Shown here: positions 34,100 through 45,589 of the stretch, piece after piece
Layout of the letters: every line of letters begins with the position of its first letter
Position numbering within the stretch: the first letter of the stretch is position 1
Assembly (NCBI GenBank): GCA_024734495.1
Contig: JALMQS010000841.1
Coordinates: forward strand, 4,580,465 to 4,644,464
DNA length: 64,000 nt
Direction of reading: 5' to 3'
Source: Forficula auricularia
Taxonomy: Eukaryota > Arthropoda > Insecta > Dermaptera > Forficulidae
The notes under the pieces: model-generated
Database searches by the model: none
Seen by the model: only the letters and a program-made list of their open reading frames with translations
What the model was told of the DNA's origin: nothing
Made by a program: the position numbers and the translations under genes

Positions 34100-35280
34100 T
34101 TTAACCAATAACTTACACCATTCTCCCATAACAAAATAAAGACAAGATTTTGATAAAACAAACATCCATGAGTGTATCATCAGAGATCTCCTTCGTATCA
34201 TTAGGGGTAGGTAGTGTTACCTCCAGCTGAGAACCGCGCTACTCCAATTCAAAAAGTATTTGAAAAAGGGTAAATTAAATTATTCTAGAATATAGACATC
34301 ACAATGCTTTGATGCTCTATAGATTAATTGGTTACTTTTCAATCTGCAGTCTGCGTCGATGGACCAGGTGATCTGCAGGTGGAATTAAAAATAAATAAAT
34401 AAAGATTATCCATATGAAAAACCTACGAAAACAAATAGATAAGTAAAAGTTACTGACATAAAATTGGCTACTAAACAAACATCAGACTTTTTTAGATAGA
34501 GCAGAATATTTTTACTCGTTTAACAAGTCTTTAGGACTGAAAGAAATTGAGAATCGCTGGACTTGAAAAATAAAGGAATTGTTCTCCAGTACACGGACAA
34601 TTTCGAGCTGTTAGTAATTCATTTTACAATATTGAATTTTTTAAAAACAAACTCATATTCAATACTCCTGGCGAGCTGAGCTAAATTTTACGAGTTATTC
34701 TCCGTTTTAGAATTCCATAAACGTAAAACAGAACCCAATAACGTCTGTCTATCCGTCAATGTAGCTCGTAAATTAAAGAAAAATATGAAATGTATAAGAT
34801 TTATATTATTTTCCCCAAAATCAAAAAGAATCGTATCAAAATTTTAATCATATAATTATTTTGTGGGGAGTCGAAATTGTTCTTATCTTTTCAAAATGTG
34901 AATGTCATTTTTGAGTTTATAAGTCTTATGAATTCTTGCATTCTGATTAAATAAATAAATAAATATAAAATATTTTTATTATACATTTATGTTTTCTTTC
35001 TATTCAGAGAATTTGAATGCAAAGTGCAAAACACCTTAATTTTATTCTTTGATAATCACAGAAATTAACTCAAGATAAAGATAAGCTAATTTAAGTATAT
35101 TGAGAGAGGAGTCCTTTTCCTTAATTAATAAATATATAATTGAAAATTATAAATTAGAGTGGATATCAAATTGTATATCATATTATTCAGTACGCTTCGG
35201 AAGGCGATGTTTGCCGGGCGGAATGAAAGTATAGAAATTGAAAATTAGTGAAAAATATCTTTAACATATACTGAAAAATC
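34100..35280. other. No gene seen
   Basis: AT-rich non-coding sequence with a few GC-richer patches (34200-34240, 34350-34380, 35190-35220) that I could not assign. Family G trace at 34712-34770. Confidence 0.4.
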
Positions 35281-35284
35281 ACTT

Positions 35285-35800
35285 TCAAACAAGATTTTTT
35301 TCTGTCTGAGATTCTGATATCAACAAGAGAGGTTGTAAAAAGTTCGTAATGGTGCCAAAATGTAGGTATNNNNNNNNNNNNNNNNNNNNNNNNNNNNNNN
35401 NNNNNNNNNNNNNNNNNNNNNNNNNNNNNNNNNNNNNNNNNNNNNNNNNNNNNNNNNNNNNNNNNNNNNGCGCATGTTGTGCTAATGCTTTGTTTGGTTG
35501 TTGTTCTCTTTTTTTTTTTTTTTTTTTAAGCACAGATCTTTTGTGTTCATATAATCTTTTTTCCATAGGTCTACCTGTTGTGCCTATATAAATTTTATTA
35601 CAATCAATGCAAGATATTTTATAAACTACATTACATTGATTGATTTTTTCTATTTTGTCTTTGTTATGGAACAGGAAAGACAAATTATTGCCTATTTTTG
35701 GCACTAGATCTATTTTATATTTGGAGAACAACAACTTTAGCTTATGATACGCAGTTTCAACTGAGGAAGAGATGCTGAGAACGCTCTCGAAATATTTGGA
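35285..35800 (-). pseudogene. Penelope-like element GIY-YIG endonuclease fragment
   Basis: The minus-strand frame reads HKLKLLFSKYKIDLVPKIGN, then NVVYKISCIDCNKIYIGTTG, RPMEKRLYEHKRSV. The VYK-C..C-K.YIG-TGR-...R..EH pattern is the GIY-YIG endonuclease of PLEs, with the Cys pair typical of that clade. The frame continues upstream of the first Met to about 35800 and is broken by the 100-N gap at 35370-35469. The reverse transcriptase part is absent. The plus-strand ORF over the gap is a shadow. Confidence 0.8.
35370..35469. other. Assembly gap (100 N)
   Basis: Exactly 100 unknown bases inside the PLE endonuclease frame. Confidence 0.99.
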
Positions 35801-35919
35801 TTAACCATTTGAAGAACAAAATAAATTACTGGAAAGAAGCAAATTCAATTTATTTATCCTTAACAATAAAAAATTAATATATCCAGTACACACCAAGCCA
35901 GCAAAATTCATATAAATTT

Positions 35920-36045
35920 TTTTTAGTTTAACGAAAGTTAGAAAAAGCAAACGTTGTTAGGTTTGGCTTAAGGCGTGCCAGCTGCCGCGGTTATACGTGA
36001 AAACCAATTACCCAAATTACTGAAATTGTTATTAAACTGTAAATA
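35920..36045 (+). pseudogene. rrnS: NUMT: mitochondrial 12S rRNA fragment
   Basis: Contains TAGTTTAACGAAAGTTAG and the universal small-subunit signature GTGCCAGCTGCCGCGG followed by TTATACGTGAAAACCAA. This is the mitochondrial 12S motif, here about 125 bases inside nuclear repeats. It is cut at right by a family B insertion. Confidence 0.8.
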
Positions 36046-36074
36046 AAAAAATTTACTATTCAAAAAATTATTTT

Positions 36075-36478
36075 TATAAAAATAATAAAACCGACTTCAA
36101 AAAACTTAAATGCAACAAATAAAATAATAATAACTTAAAAATCAAATAAAATGCACTAAAAGGTATAAAATAATTATTATCTTATTTAGTTACAACTAAA
36201 CGACGAAATATTAACATGAAATTACTTTTTGAAGTCGGTACCAAACAAACTATACCTATAAGCGAGCGTACCCGCCAAACGTACTAAGTAAGATCCGTCG
36301 AGTGCGATTTATAAAAGGTATATGTTTGGCACCAACTTCAAAAAGTAATTTCATGTTAATATTTCGTCGTTTAGTTATAACTAAATAAGATAATAATTAT
36401 TTTATACCTTCTAGTGTATTTTATTTGTTGTATTTAATTTTTTGAAGTCGGTTTTTATTTTTTCTTAAAAATTATTTT
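36075..36478. repeat. Family B3 palindromic repeat
   Basis: Same palindrome as 20020 and 52768, with outer ACCGACTTCAAAAAACTT and TTTTTTGAAGTCGG. It is inserted between the 12S and the cob/cox3 mitochondrial pieces. Confidence 0.85.
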
Positions 36479-36482
36479 TATT

Positions 36483-37042
36483 TTTCTCTTTTTTAGTGAT
36501 GTTATTAATAGTGATCATATCATCAGAACTTGACCAAATTAATATGACACCATCCCTAAGACACCCCCTTTCGGATAAAAAAAGAACCATCGAAATCGGT
36601 TCATAAACAAAGAGGTTAGGTCTAAACAAACCTAATAAAAAAGGTCTAACACCTATGAAAAAAAAACGAAAAAAAAATGGGACCAATCGGAAGCTAGACT
36701 GGACCCAATACAAAAAAAAATTTCAAAATCGGTTGACAATTGGCGGAGATATGAGGTAACATAGGCACAAAAAAAAAAAAAAAAAAAAAATTCAGTCGAA
36801 TAGAGAATCTCCTCCTTTTTTGAAGTCGGTTAAAAATCGGTTCATAAACAAAGAAGTTATGCCTGAACAAACATATCAAAAAAGGTCCAATACCAATGAA
36901 AAAAACGGGACCAATCGGAAATTAGACTGAACCCAATGCAAAAAATCATCAAAATCGGTTCACAATTGGCGGAGATATGAGGTAACATAGACACAAAAAA
37001 ATTCAGTCGAAATTCTCCTCCTCTTTTGAAGTCGGTTAAAAA
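36483..37042 (-). repeat. Family B1, one full and one partial tandem copy
   Basis: A minus-strand B1 copy ends at GAAGTCGGTTAAAAA (about 36835). A second copy missing its distal part follows to about 37042 with the same GAAGTCGGTTAAAAA. Small ORFs (36465-36713, 36694-36879) are B1 readings. Confidence 0.8.
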
Positions 37043-37089
37043 TTTCCTCCCATCACCATCAATGCCCCCCCTCCCCCTCCCCCATTCAA

Positions 37090-37200
37090 CCTATATGGGT
37101 AATTGACGAATAAGCTATTAATTTAGCAAAATAGGTTTGAACCAAACCCCCCATTCCACCTACAACCACGGAAACGATTACTAAAACTCCTATTCCTTTA
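37090..37200 (-). pseudogene. nad2: NUMT: nad2 fragment
   Basis: With the invertebrate mitochondrial code (ATA = Met) the minus strand reads SVVVGGMGGLVQTYFAKLMA, then YSSITHM, matching the NADH dehydrogenase 2 motif GG.GGL.QT...K.(L/M)AYSSI.HMGW. It joins cob sequence directly at right, so the insert is rearranged. Confidence 0.65.
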
Positions 37201-37202
37201 CC

Positions 37203-37518
37203 GCCCAAAGGAAGGGCTCTTATCAAATTCAAAGTTGCAAAATACTGAAGCTCCATTGGCATGAAGGGTGCCTAAAAGTCAACCGTAGTTTACGTCACGG
37301 CAGATGTGCACCACACTAGCAAACAAAGGCATAATCAATATGGGCAACATAGTGTATAGCCAGAAAAAGGCCTGTAACAATTTGAACCGCCAAACACATT
37401 CGCAATAGAGAACCGAAATTTCACACCAAGCTGAGATATTGGCCGGGCTGGGGAGATCTACCAAGGACCCGTTGATGATCTTTAATAAAGAATGAGATTT
37501 AGGAAAAGGTTGGAACAT
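37203..37518 (-). pseudogene. cob: NUMT: cytochrome b N-terminal fragment
   Basis: The minus strand reads FPKSHSLLKIINGSLVDLP, then SPANISAW, and later [23 protein letters not shown]. The W is TGA at 37279-37281. These are the conserved N-terminal cytochrome b segments. The region between (after SAW) is scrambled by frameshifts. Decayed nuclear copy of mitochondrial DNA. Confidence 0.85.
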
Positions 37519-37578
37519 TAAAAATTATGCATGAGGACGATGGGGCCCTGCTTTTGCATTAGCAATCCACTAAAACTA

Positions 37579-37760
37579 ATGTCAATGCATTCTAACCATC
37601 CTTTCCAATTGGTAACCAGAAGTCCATGACCCCTAACAGGGGCCGGAGGAGTTTTGATGATAGTAACCGGTGCTGTTCGGTGGTTTCATGAGTATACATT
37701 TATTTTCCGTGTGTTGAAATGTAGTTTCCTCTTTAGGGTCAACAATTTCTTTAGTTAGAA
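37579..37760 (+). pseudogene. cox3: NUMT: cox3 N-terminal fragment
   Basis: From ATG at 37579 it reads MSMHSNHPFQLVTRSPWPLT, then GAGGVLMMVTGAVRWFHEYT. This matches the cytochrome oxidase III start (NHPFHLV..SPWPLTGA ... V.WFH.Y), with TGA read as Trp at 37627-37629. Similarity fades after about 37701. It lies head-to-head with the cob fragment. Confidence 0.85.
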
Positions 37761-38217
37761 TTCTTTTATTGGTTGTAGTAATTTGAGAGAAAATGATTAG
37801 TCGGCGAGAGGTATTGTTTGTTAAAAATTTGTCAAGATCTCTGAAGTGATTCCAAAATTACCCACCGGGAGAACACTGGTTGTATGTGTATCAACCCGAT
37901 AGATGAGTATTATAGGTTTAAAGATAATCGAAGAAATCTCGAAAAAATTCTATAAAAATAGATCTATTGTCATGATGAGAGCTTCCAGTTGTCTGGGTGG
38001 CCGTGCTTTTGTATTTGTTTATATTTTTGTTATATTATTAGAATTACATTGATAAATAATAAACGACTCTCCTAGTATCCAGAAATAAAAATATTTTTAG
38101 CTTTTAATGAAAAAATACTGTATTTAATAATTAGTTGATTATTTTATTTATAAGATAGAATATCAATAAACCCAATTTATAAGGTAAACAGATCGTAGAT
38201 TCGTTTAATGGAAAATT
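37761..38217. other. No gene seen; possible decayed mitochondrial sequence
   Basis: The first 100 bases may continue cox3 (a frame reads VVIWEKMISRRE, loosely like the W.RDV.RE segment). The rest is AT-rich without recognisable features. Confidence 0.3.
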
Positions 38218-38907
38218 CAGGATGTAGCTTAAAGATCTACCACATTTTGAAGAGGTATAAAAAAATGACAAAATTTAACTTGAAAAAACTGAATATATTT
38301 TTGAAAAGAACATAAAATATTTTTTTTAAAAAAACATCAGACGAAAAAAAAGGAGGGGGGGGGGGGGGTCAAAAAATAAAATTCTAGCCCTTTTGACCAA
38401 ACTCAACCAAATTTTGTATACATATTCTGTGGACCCCCGAAAGGTTAGAAATGCAAAAACTAACCACACAAAATGGAGGGGGGGGGGTCAAAAATGAAAA
38501 TTCTAGCCCTTTCGACCAAACTATGTATACAAAATTTTGATAGTTTTTGCATTTATAGTCTTCTGGGGGTCCACAGGATATGTAATTATAAGTACAAAAT
38601 TTGGTTGAGTTTGGTCAAAAGAGCTAGAATTTTCATTTTTGACCCTCACACCATTTTGTGTGGTTAGTTTTTGCATTTCTAGCCTTTCGGGGGTCCACAG
38701 AAAATGTATAAGTACAAAATTTGGTTGAGTTTGGTCGAAAGGGGTAGAATTTTAATTTTTGACCCCCCCCCCTTTTTTTTTGTCTGATAATGTTTAAAAA
38801 AAATTATTTTATGTTATTTTCGAAAATATATTCAGTTTTTTCCTAGTTAAATGTTTTCATTTTTTTATACCTCTTCAAAATGTGGTAGATCTTTATGCCC
38901 CACCCTG
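38218..38907. mobile_element. Fold-back TIR element carrying the shared module
   Basis: CAGGATGTAGCTTAAAGATC at left mirrors GATCTTTATGCCCCACCCTG at right; paired bases sum to 77125. Arms of about 310 bases contain two units of the CAACCAAATTTTGTATACAT module seen in families A and C, here in mirror image. No transposase. Confidence 0.8.
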
Positions 38908-38993
38908 TATTATAAAACAGGGAAACAGAATCAATTAATAAAACAATAGAAAAACAAAGAATATAAGACTATAAACAAACAAACAAAGAGATT

Positions 38994-39713
38994 CATCATC
39001 ATCATCGAGTATACAGTCCTAAGACTGGTTTGATGCAACAATCCGTCTCCACTCGACTCTGTCCCCCGCCAGCTGTTTGACCTCTCTAAATGTCTGGCAT
39101 CCCATATTCCCAATTATTTGGTTGAAATATTCTAATCTGGGTCTTCCCCTTCCCTTTTCTTAACCACTTCCCACTCCAAATGATCATCCCCTAAGCAGTC
39201 CCCCATGTCTCAGTGTGTGCCCCATCATCTGACCTCTTCTCTTCTTCAGACTCTTCCACAAGGTTCTTCTTTCTCCGATTCTTCCAAGAACTTCTTCATT
39301 TGTAATTTTATCCATCCATTTGATATTCATCATTCTTCTGTAGCCACCACATTTCGAAAGCCTCTAATCTCTTTCTCTCCGCTTTTCCAATTGTCCAGGT
39401 TTCACACCCGTACATGGCTATGCTCCATACATATGTCTTCAATAGCAACTTCCTGTTTTCTAAGCTGATTGAGGAGGAGCATAGTAGTTTTTGTTTTGAA
39501 TTAAACCCCATTTTTGCTTGGGCAATTCTTGATTTAATTTCGTTTTCGCTCCTCCCATCCCATGTTATTTTACTTCCTAGGTAGCGGAATTCCTTAACTC
39601 CTTCTAGGTTTTCTTGGTTAATTTTGATGCATTCCTGTCTCGTTTGTTCTTTTTTTGTACATACTAGGACCTTGGTTTTATTCTTGTTTATTTTCATTTT
39701 GATTTCTTCTATT
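38994..39713 (-). pseudogene. RTE-like LINE, 3' fragment of reverse transcriptase ORF
   Basis: The minus-strand frame (39697 to 39308) reads KEFRYLGSKITWDGRSENEI, then MYGCETWTIGK and RLEAFEMWWLQK. These are standard C-terminal segments of non-LTR reverse transcriptases. It then continues, with frame damage, through TNEEVLGRIGE and GRPRLEY-like residues to a GATGAT trinucleotide tail, typical of RTE-type elements. Exact flanking repeats ACAAAGAGATT (38983-38993 and 39714-39724) are target-site duplications. 5'-truncated, dead. Confidence 0.85.
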
Positions 39714-39724
39714 ACAAAGAGATT

Positions 39725-40475
39725 AAAAAGAATAAATTAATTAACATAATTAAAATGTCTAGTCTTCGGACCTGCCACACATTCTGCATTCCATTTCTTG
39801 TCTTATTAATTATTCTATTCATCGTATTTAAGAATCTTTCCTCTACTCTATTGTTACGGGGACGACAAGAAGAATTTCACAAAGTATGTATTTACTCTTA
39901 TCTTTATTAAAGATGTTTCACCTTGCACCAACAGCACAATCTCTACTGATTACAAAGTATGTATCCTATATTAGCTTCAGAAATTTTTGCCAATGGAATT
40001 TCATCTGTTCTGTACGTTCCGTTATAATATTCGTTATAATATTAAGAAGACTTGATAAAAAAATTTGAAAGATTTTAGGTTTGCAAATACAACATTTGCA
40101 TTAAGTGTCGGAAAGTTGTTAGAAAACTTTTTTTACTTCGGTATCTTGTACATTTTTTAATAACTGAAAAAGGTCTCAAAGTGACTTGCAAATATCATAA
40201 ATCAATTGATTTGTCGTTGAACTTGTCTTTTTTACATTCTATATTAATAATTATATTGTTATAAGATTTATTAATTATTAAATAATAATATAATCAAATA
40301 TATTAATAATTTTAATTTTAATGATTCAATAATTAAAGGGTCATTATTATTGAAAATAAATTGTAATATAATAATTTAAATATTTGTTAATTTAGATTTA
40401 ATGTTGCTTTATTTTTTTTCTCCGGGGACGCTGAACTTGCTCTGGTCTGAAAGAAACACTGGTGGTTGTGTCAAA
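39725..40475. other. No gene seen
   Basis: The first 60 bases continue the old repeat that hosts the LINE. The rest is AT-rich. ORF 39886-40068 has no recognisable domain. Confidence 0.4.
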
Positions 40476-40477
40476 CA

Positions 40478-40540
40478 GGGGTGGATCCAGAAAATTTTTA
40501 AAAATGGAGGGGGCAGCCCAATTGATATATAATATTGCAG
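40478..40540 (+). mobile_element. hAT-like terminus
   Basis: CAGGGGTGGATCCAGAAAAT followed by GGAGGGGGCAGCCC has the form of a hAT end, related to the CAAGGGCGGATCCAG family. No partner end seen. Confidence 0.4.
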
Positions 40541-40555
40541 ATTTTACAATTATAT

Positions 40556-41232
40556 CTTCTTCAACGTCGTAATCCTCTTTACAGAGGAGTCGTGACCCTC
40601 ATTTCCTCAACATTCTAAGAGCCCTAGTCTTTCTAATTGCAGCCTGCCACCGTGGTCTGTTTCTGGCCATCGCCGTTGCAGCATGGAGCGTAATTCCAAG
40701 TTGGGCCTTTATTTGATCCGCCCATCTTGCTGGTGATCTGCCTCTTGTTTTGCCTTCCACCTTGCCCCTGGACGATGATCCCTTCCAAGCCTGAATCTGA
40801 GCGGGTGAGGTGGCCGAGCACCATCCCAGAGAGACGCCGGTCCACGTGGACTTCGTCTATAATGGACTTATTAGTTCGGTGAGCCGTCCACGGGATTCTC
40901 AACATTCTCCTCCAACACCACATTTCGAAGGCATCAATCCGATCGCAGTTCTTCTTCTTTAGGGTCCATGTTTCCTAGGCATAGAGTACGACAGGGAAAA
41001 CGAGAGTCTTGACAATAATGACTTTTGTATTAGTTGTTATGTTTTTGTCCTGCCAGATCTTGGTCAGTCTAACGATTGCCAGCCTCCCGAGTTGCAGCCG
41101 TCGACCAATGTCTCCATCAGATCCTCCTTCGTTGGTAACCATTGATCCCAACTATACGAAGTGGTTGATCACCTCATAAAATTAACAAGTTGTTTAATGT
41201 CCAACCTGTTGTTGTTTGCCCTGTCTACGATC
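40556..41232 (-). pseudogene. Second LINE, reverse transcriptase C-terminal fragment
   Basis: The minus strand reads MWCWRRMLRIPWTAHRTNKS, then HLTRSDSGLEG, and after a frameshift ARWADQIKAQL-like and RWQAAIRK residues. This is the usual C-terminal region of RTE-like or related LINE polymerases. Upstream (to about 41232) frames resemble the preceding segment with stops. It is a different subfamily from 38994-39713, without a trinucleotide tail. Confidence 0.75.
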
Positions 41233-42032
41233 ATTAATTTCGCTTATAACTCGAAAACGGTCCATATTTTGTAAATAACAGTTCTATAGTAAATTAGAAC
41301 AAAATTTCGCGTCGAGAAAATTGGTCCAGTAGTTCTATTTTTTATGGGGATCGAAAAAACAGCCCCCTGGATCACTTTTGAATATCCCAAAAACTCGCAC
41401 CTTTTTCGATTCTTCCCATTTTGACCATGAAGGTGCACGTTTTCGACAAAGACCAATCTATACATTTTTAAACTAGATTAAATTTGCTACAATTGAAACA
41501 AAGTTTTATCTTAATTAGATAAATGGTAATCCGTGCCACAATGAGGATGAAGTTTTGAAAAACTGCAATTTTTTTGCAAAAAATCGCTATTTTTCCTTCA
41601 TAAAATGAAAACCACTCATCCTAAAAACTTGATTTCTATCTCATTCTCTAGGAAATTTTGTTGACTTGAACGTTTACTTGGACCACTTTTTTGATAAAAC
41701 TCTTAGATTTATAGATATCCAGCATTTTCTATTACACTTTTGCGGATTCGGATTCTATATATCATAGAGTTTTATCAAAAAAGTGGTTCAAAATCGGTAA
41801 TTTTTATTTAGAAATTAGGGACCTTTTTCGAGTTATAAGCAAAAAACTGGAAAAAGACCGAAAATGTCGAGGTTTTTCAGCCACCAAAAGTTGTCCGCCA
41901 CACTTTCGAGGTCTCAAACTTAGATTTGGCATACCCACACCATACCAAACGATCATAGAAAAAATCTTTTCCCGCAATTAATGAAAGCTGAACCATTTTT
42001 TGGATCCTCTATAAACTCTATATACTTACTGG
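41233..42032. mobile_element. Family E fold-back element, truncated
   Basis: Contains AACTCGAAAACGGTCCATATT, CGCGTCGAGAAAATTGGTCC, CATAAAATGAAAACCACTCA and the right end ATATACTTACTGGGCAG. The mirror arm is mostly deleted. Minus-strand ORF 41244-41465 is an arm reading. Confidence 0.7.
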
Positions 42033-42035
42033 GCA

Positions 42036-42832
42036 GTTTTTACTTTACCATACAGGGTATGATCAAGTATTGTAATCTAATCGTGCATGAATAAAGCTGA
42101 CGTGTTCTGATGTAGCCATCCACTTGACTTTACCATACAACCTGGCCCCTCACTTATATTTAATATATAATAAAATTATTTATAATCATGTAGGGGAGGG
42201 GGTTAGTTTTGCATTTTTAGACTCCTGGGGGCCTAACCTGATTATGTATACAAAATTTGGTTGAGTTTGGTACAAGAGCTTAGATTATCATTTTTTGACC
42301 CTAGACCCCCCCCATTTTGGGCGGTTAGTTTTTGCATTTTTAGAATTCTGGGGTCCCACTGATTATGTATACAAAATTTGGTTGAGTTTGGTCAAATGGC
42401 CTAGATTTTTAATTTTTAACCCCCCCTCCATCCCCCTTAATTTTTGGGTCGATATGCGCCAAAAATCTAATCTCAGCTCTTAATCTCAATGGGCCAAATT
42501 ACGTGTGAAATTTGGTTTCGGTATTCACACTAGTTTTTGAGGTAGGTCGTCCACAAAAATTTGATAATGCAGACAACCGGACAACCAGACAGACAGTCTA
42601 ACTAGCAGACATTTTGACAAAACAATTATTATCTCGAAAAATAATAATTTTTTCGATGTCTCACTTATTAGAGCTTTTTTGTAGAGCCGAAATGCCATGG
42701 TTTCGCTCAATGTTTTTAATCAAAATAGTTTAAGCCGTTTTTTAGATATTTCGAAAAAAGAAGGAAAAAAACAACTTTTTTCATCCACGATTACAATACT
42801 TGACCTTACCCTGGTATGGTCAAGTAAAAACA
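42036..42832 (-). mobile_element. Family A element with extra left-end piece
   Basis: 42036-42092 is a plus-strand left end (TTTTTACTTTACCATACAGG). It abuts a complete minus-strand copy running from CATCCACTTGACTTTACCAT to GGTATGGTCAAGTAAAAA. Interior has two shared-module units. Small ORFs inside are repeat readings. Confidence 0.7.
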
Positions 42833-42879
42833 AGAAATATGAAATATACTATAAAATGAACCTACATTAACGAAAATAT

Positions 42880-43300
42880 TTTTTTCTGGCTCCTAAATTG
42901 GGGGGGGGGGGGGGGCAAAAAATAAAAATCTACCCAACTAAATTTTGTATACATAATCAATGGGCTACCAGAATACTAAAAATGCAAAAACTAACCGCCC
43001 AACATGGGGGAGGGGGGTGTGAGATTTTGTATACATAATCAGTGGACTCCCAGAAGTCTAAAAATTCAAAAACTAACCGCCCAAAATGGGGTGGGGGTGA
43101 GGGTGGGATCAAAAAATGAAAATCTATGCTCTTGTAACAAACTCAACCAAATTTTGTATACATAATCAGAAGTCTAAAATGATAAAAACTAATCCCCCCT
43201 ACATGATTATCAATAATTTTATTAAATATATGGTAAAAGAGGGGCCAGGGTGTATGGTAAAGTCAAGTGGATGGGTACATCAGAAGGTGTCAATTTATTT
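42880..43300 (+). mobile_element. Family A element, diverged
   Basis: A G-run, then three partial shared-module units (CAACCAAATTTTGTATACAT), then GTATGGTAAAGTCAAGTGG. The left half is missing. Confidence 0.6.
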
Positions 43301-43705
43301 ATATATCTCATAATGATTATTAGTGGGTATTGAACTTTCTCTGACTGAGGAAAAGATTTAAGCGTTATTTTGTCTCCCGTATATAATTTCTTAGTAATGC
43401 TAACTTAATAGTCTTAAAATGTAAATAAAGGAATAATGATTCGATGTGACATTAATACTAACCTTAAATTTAACCTGTTGTTTAAATTCTAAGCAATATG
43501 CAATTGGAAAAAAAGAAATTGATAGCTTAGAGATTAATGGAGCTATACTTCGTTGACAAATATTCTAAAACATAAGAAATAAATAATTATTATAAAATAT
43601 TAAAAGAGGAATATTTTATGTATAAAAAAAGTAACCGATTTGTGTATAATCCTGGATGAATAAGAAAAATATGTACAACATTGTTTTAGATATTTGTTGT
43701 AAAAT
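43301..43705. other. No gene seen
   Basis: AT-rich sequence leading into the tandem array. No recognisable feature. Confidence 0.4.
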
Positions 43706-44235
43706 AGTATTTTATTTGTTGATAATTTAAAAAAAGAATTCATAGAGTTGAATATTGGTTTAATTAAAAATGTTCGAAAAATTAGACAGAATATTATATC
43801 GCGGTTTTCGTTTAAATTTACTTAGTAATACCAACGTTTGAAAAACAAAATTCACCAGAGAATGAAGGTTAGTAAGAATTAATTTTTATTTGTTGATAAT
43901 TTAAAAAAGAATGAATTCATAGAGTTGATTGAATATTAGTTTAATTAAAAATGCTTGAAAAATTAGACAGAATGTTATATCACGGTTTTCGTTTAAATTT
44001 ATTTGATGATACCAACGTTTGAAAAACAAAATTCAAAACATAATAGAGGTTAGTAAAAATTAATTTTTATTTTTTGATAATTTTAAGAAAATATTCATAG
44101 AGTTTATTGAATATTAGTTTAATTAAAAATGTTCAACAAATTAGACAGAATGTTATATCTCGGGTTCCCTTTAAATTTATGGTAAAATACCAACGTTTAA
44201 AAAGCAAAATCCAGATTAGTAAGAATTAATTCTAC
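43706..44235. repeat. Tandem array, three units of about 177 bp
   Basis: TTTTATTTGTTGATAATTT recurs at about 43710, 43884 and 44065. Each unit also has ATTCATAGAGTT, AAATTAGACAGAAT and ACCAACGTTTGAAAA. Units are diverged by several per cent, so the array is old. Confidence 0.85.
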
Positions 44236-44394
44236 TAGGTGGGGGTATATGGTGAAAATCAACTTATTATATTATATTATTATTATGGCAAAAGTTCAAA
44301 TAGGTGGACTAACTTGCTGCCCGTGGTCATACTTATAATAATTTAGAATCCATAAATTTAGAATGTCAGTCTAGGACTTATATTGATATTTTTG

Positions 44395-44775
44395 ACCCCC
44401 ACCCAAATTTGGCCCCTGAAAAAATAATAAATCTTTTTTTTATTATAGATTTTCTCAACAGGAAATTTCAATTTTCTTGTTTTCTTTTTAGTTTGAAAAT
44501 TTTACAATTTTAATTTTTTAACCTCCCCCCACCCCTTAATTTTTGGCTCGATTTCAACCAAAATCTAATTTACTATACATACTAGTTTCTGAGCTTGAGC
44601 GTACATAAATAAACAGACATTTTGACAAAACAATTAATATCTCAAAAAATATAATTTTTTCGAGATTCACTCATTAGGGCTTTTTGTAGACCAAAACGCC
44701 GGGGCTTTGCTCAATTTTTTTAATCAAAAAAAGTTTCAGCCGTTTTGAGATATTTTCCTGTATGATAAAGTAAAT
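44395..44775 (-). mobile_element. Family A element, diverged and truncated
   Basis: Minus-strand copy with AATCTAATTTACTATACATA, TTTTGACAAAACAATTAATA and the end CCTGTATGATAAAGTAAAT. Confidence 0.6.
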
Positions 44776-44998
44776 AGTTGAAACTTATTTCGGCTAGAGA
44801 CACCCTTTCAAATAATTGATAATAAACTAATATATAAAATAAATTGTTTATTTATTATGCCTATATTATAAATACACCGCCTTGAAATCTAAATGCAAAA
44901 TTGTTTTCTGCAAGTAAGGAAATTGGTGTAGCCGGAAAAATTTGCAAAATTACATGCCTAGATAGTCAATTTAAAATGATAATTCTCATTTAATCTTT

Positions 44999-45520
44999 CT
45001 TATTGACTAAAATATTAACTTAATCGAATAAACCTAAACAGAAAATTTGTAGAAAATTTAATTCTCTACAAAAAAGGCTCATTTGAATAATATCTCCCCG
45101 ATTAAGGGCTTTCAAGATAGAGAGGTTCAAAGATTTATCAACATTAAATTGTTTCTCTTATTGACTAGAATATTAATTTAATCAAATAAATCTAAATAGA
45201 AAATCTGTAGAAAATTTAATTCCCTACAAAAAAGCTGATTTGAATAATATCTCCCCAGATGATGGTTTCCAAGATAGAGAGGTTCAAAGATTTATCAACA
45301 TTAAATTGTTTCTCTTATTGACTAGAATATTAACTTAATCGAATAAATCTAAATAGAAAATCTGTAGAAAATTTAATTCCCTACAAAAAAGCTAATTTGA
45401 ATAATATCTCCCCAGATGATGGTTTCCAAGATAGAGAGGTTCAAATATTTATCAACATTTAATTGTTTCTCTTATTGGCTAAAATATTAACTTAATCGAA
45501 TAAAGCTAAATAGAAAATTT
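44999..45520. repeat. Tandem array, 3.3 units of about 158 bp
   Basis: CTTATTGACTnnAATATTAA recurs at about 44999, 45157, 45313 and 45471. Units carry TCTGTAGAAAATTTAATTC, TGAATAATATCTCCCC and AAGATAGAGAGGTTCAAA. The middle two units are nearly identical. Helitron-like 3' sequence follows within 70 bases. Confidence 0.9.
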
Positions 45521-45589
45521 GAATGTATAGATTATTTAGTTAATATTTTATCCGAGAGTTGGTGGCAGGGGGAGTTTTTTAATTTGAAT

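Noticed and set aside
39205..39468. Plus-strand ORF of 87 codons
   Set aside because: Antisense of the RTE-like reverse transcriptase fragment.
44999..45520. Regular repeats considered as a CRISPR-like array
   Set aside because: Whole 158-bp units are repeated, with no short repeat/unique spacer pattern, and the DNA is eukaryotic.
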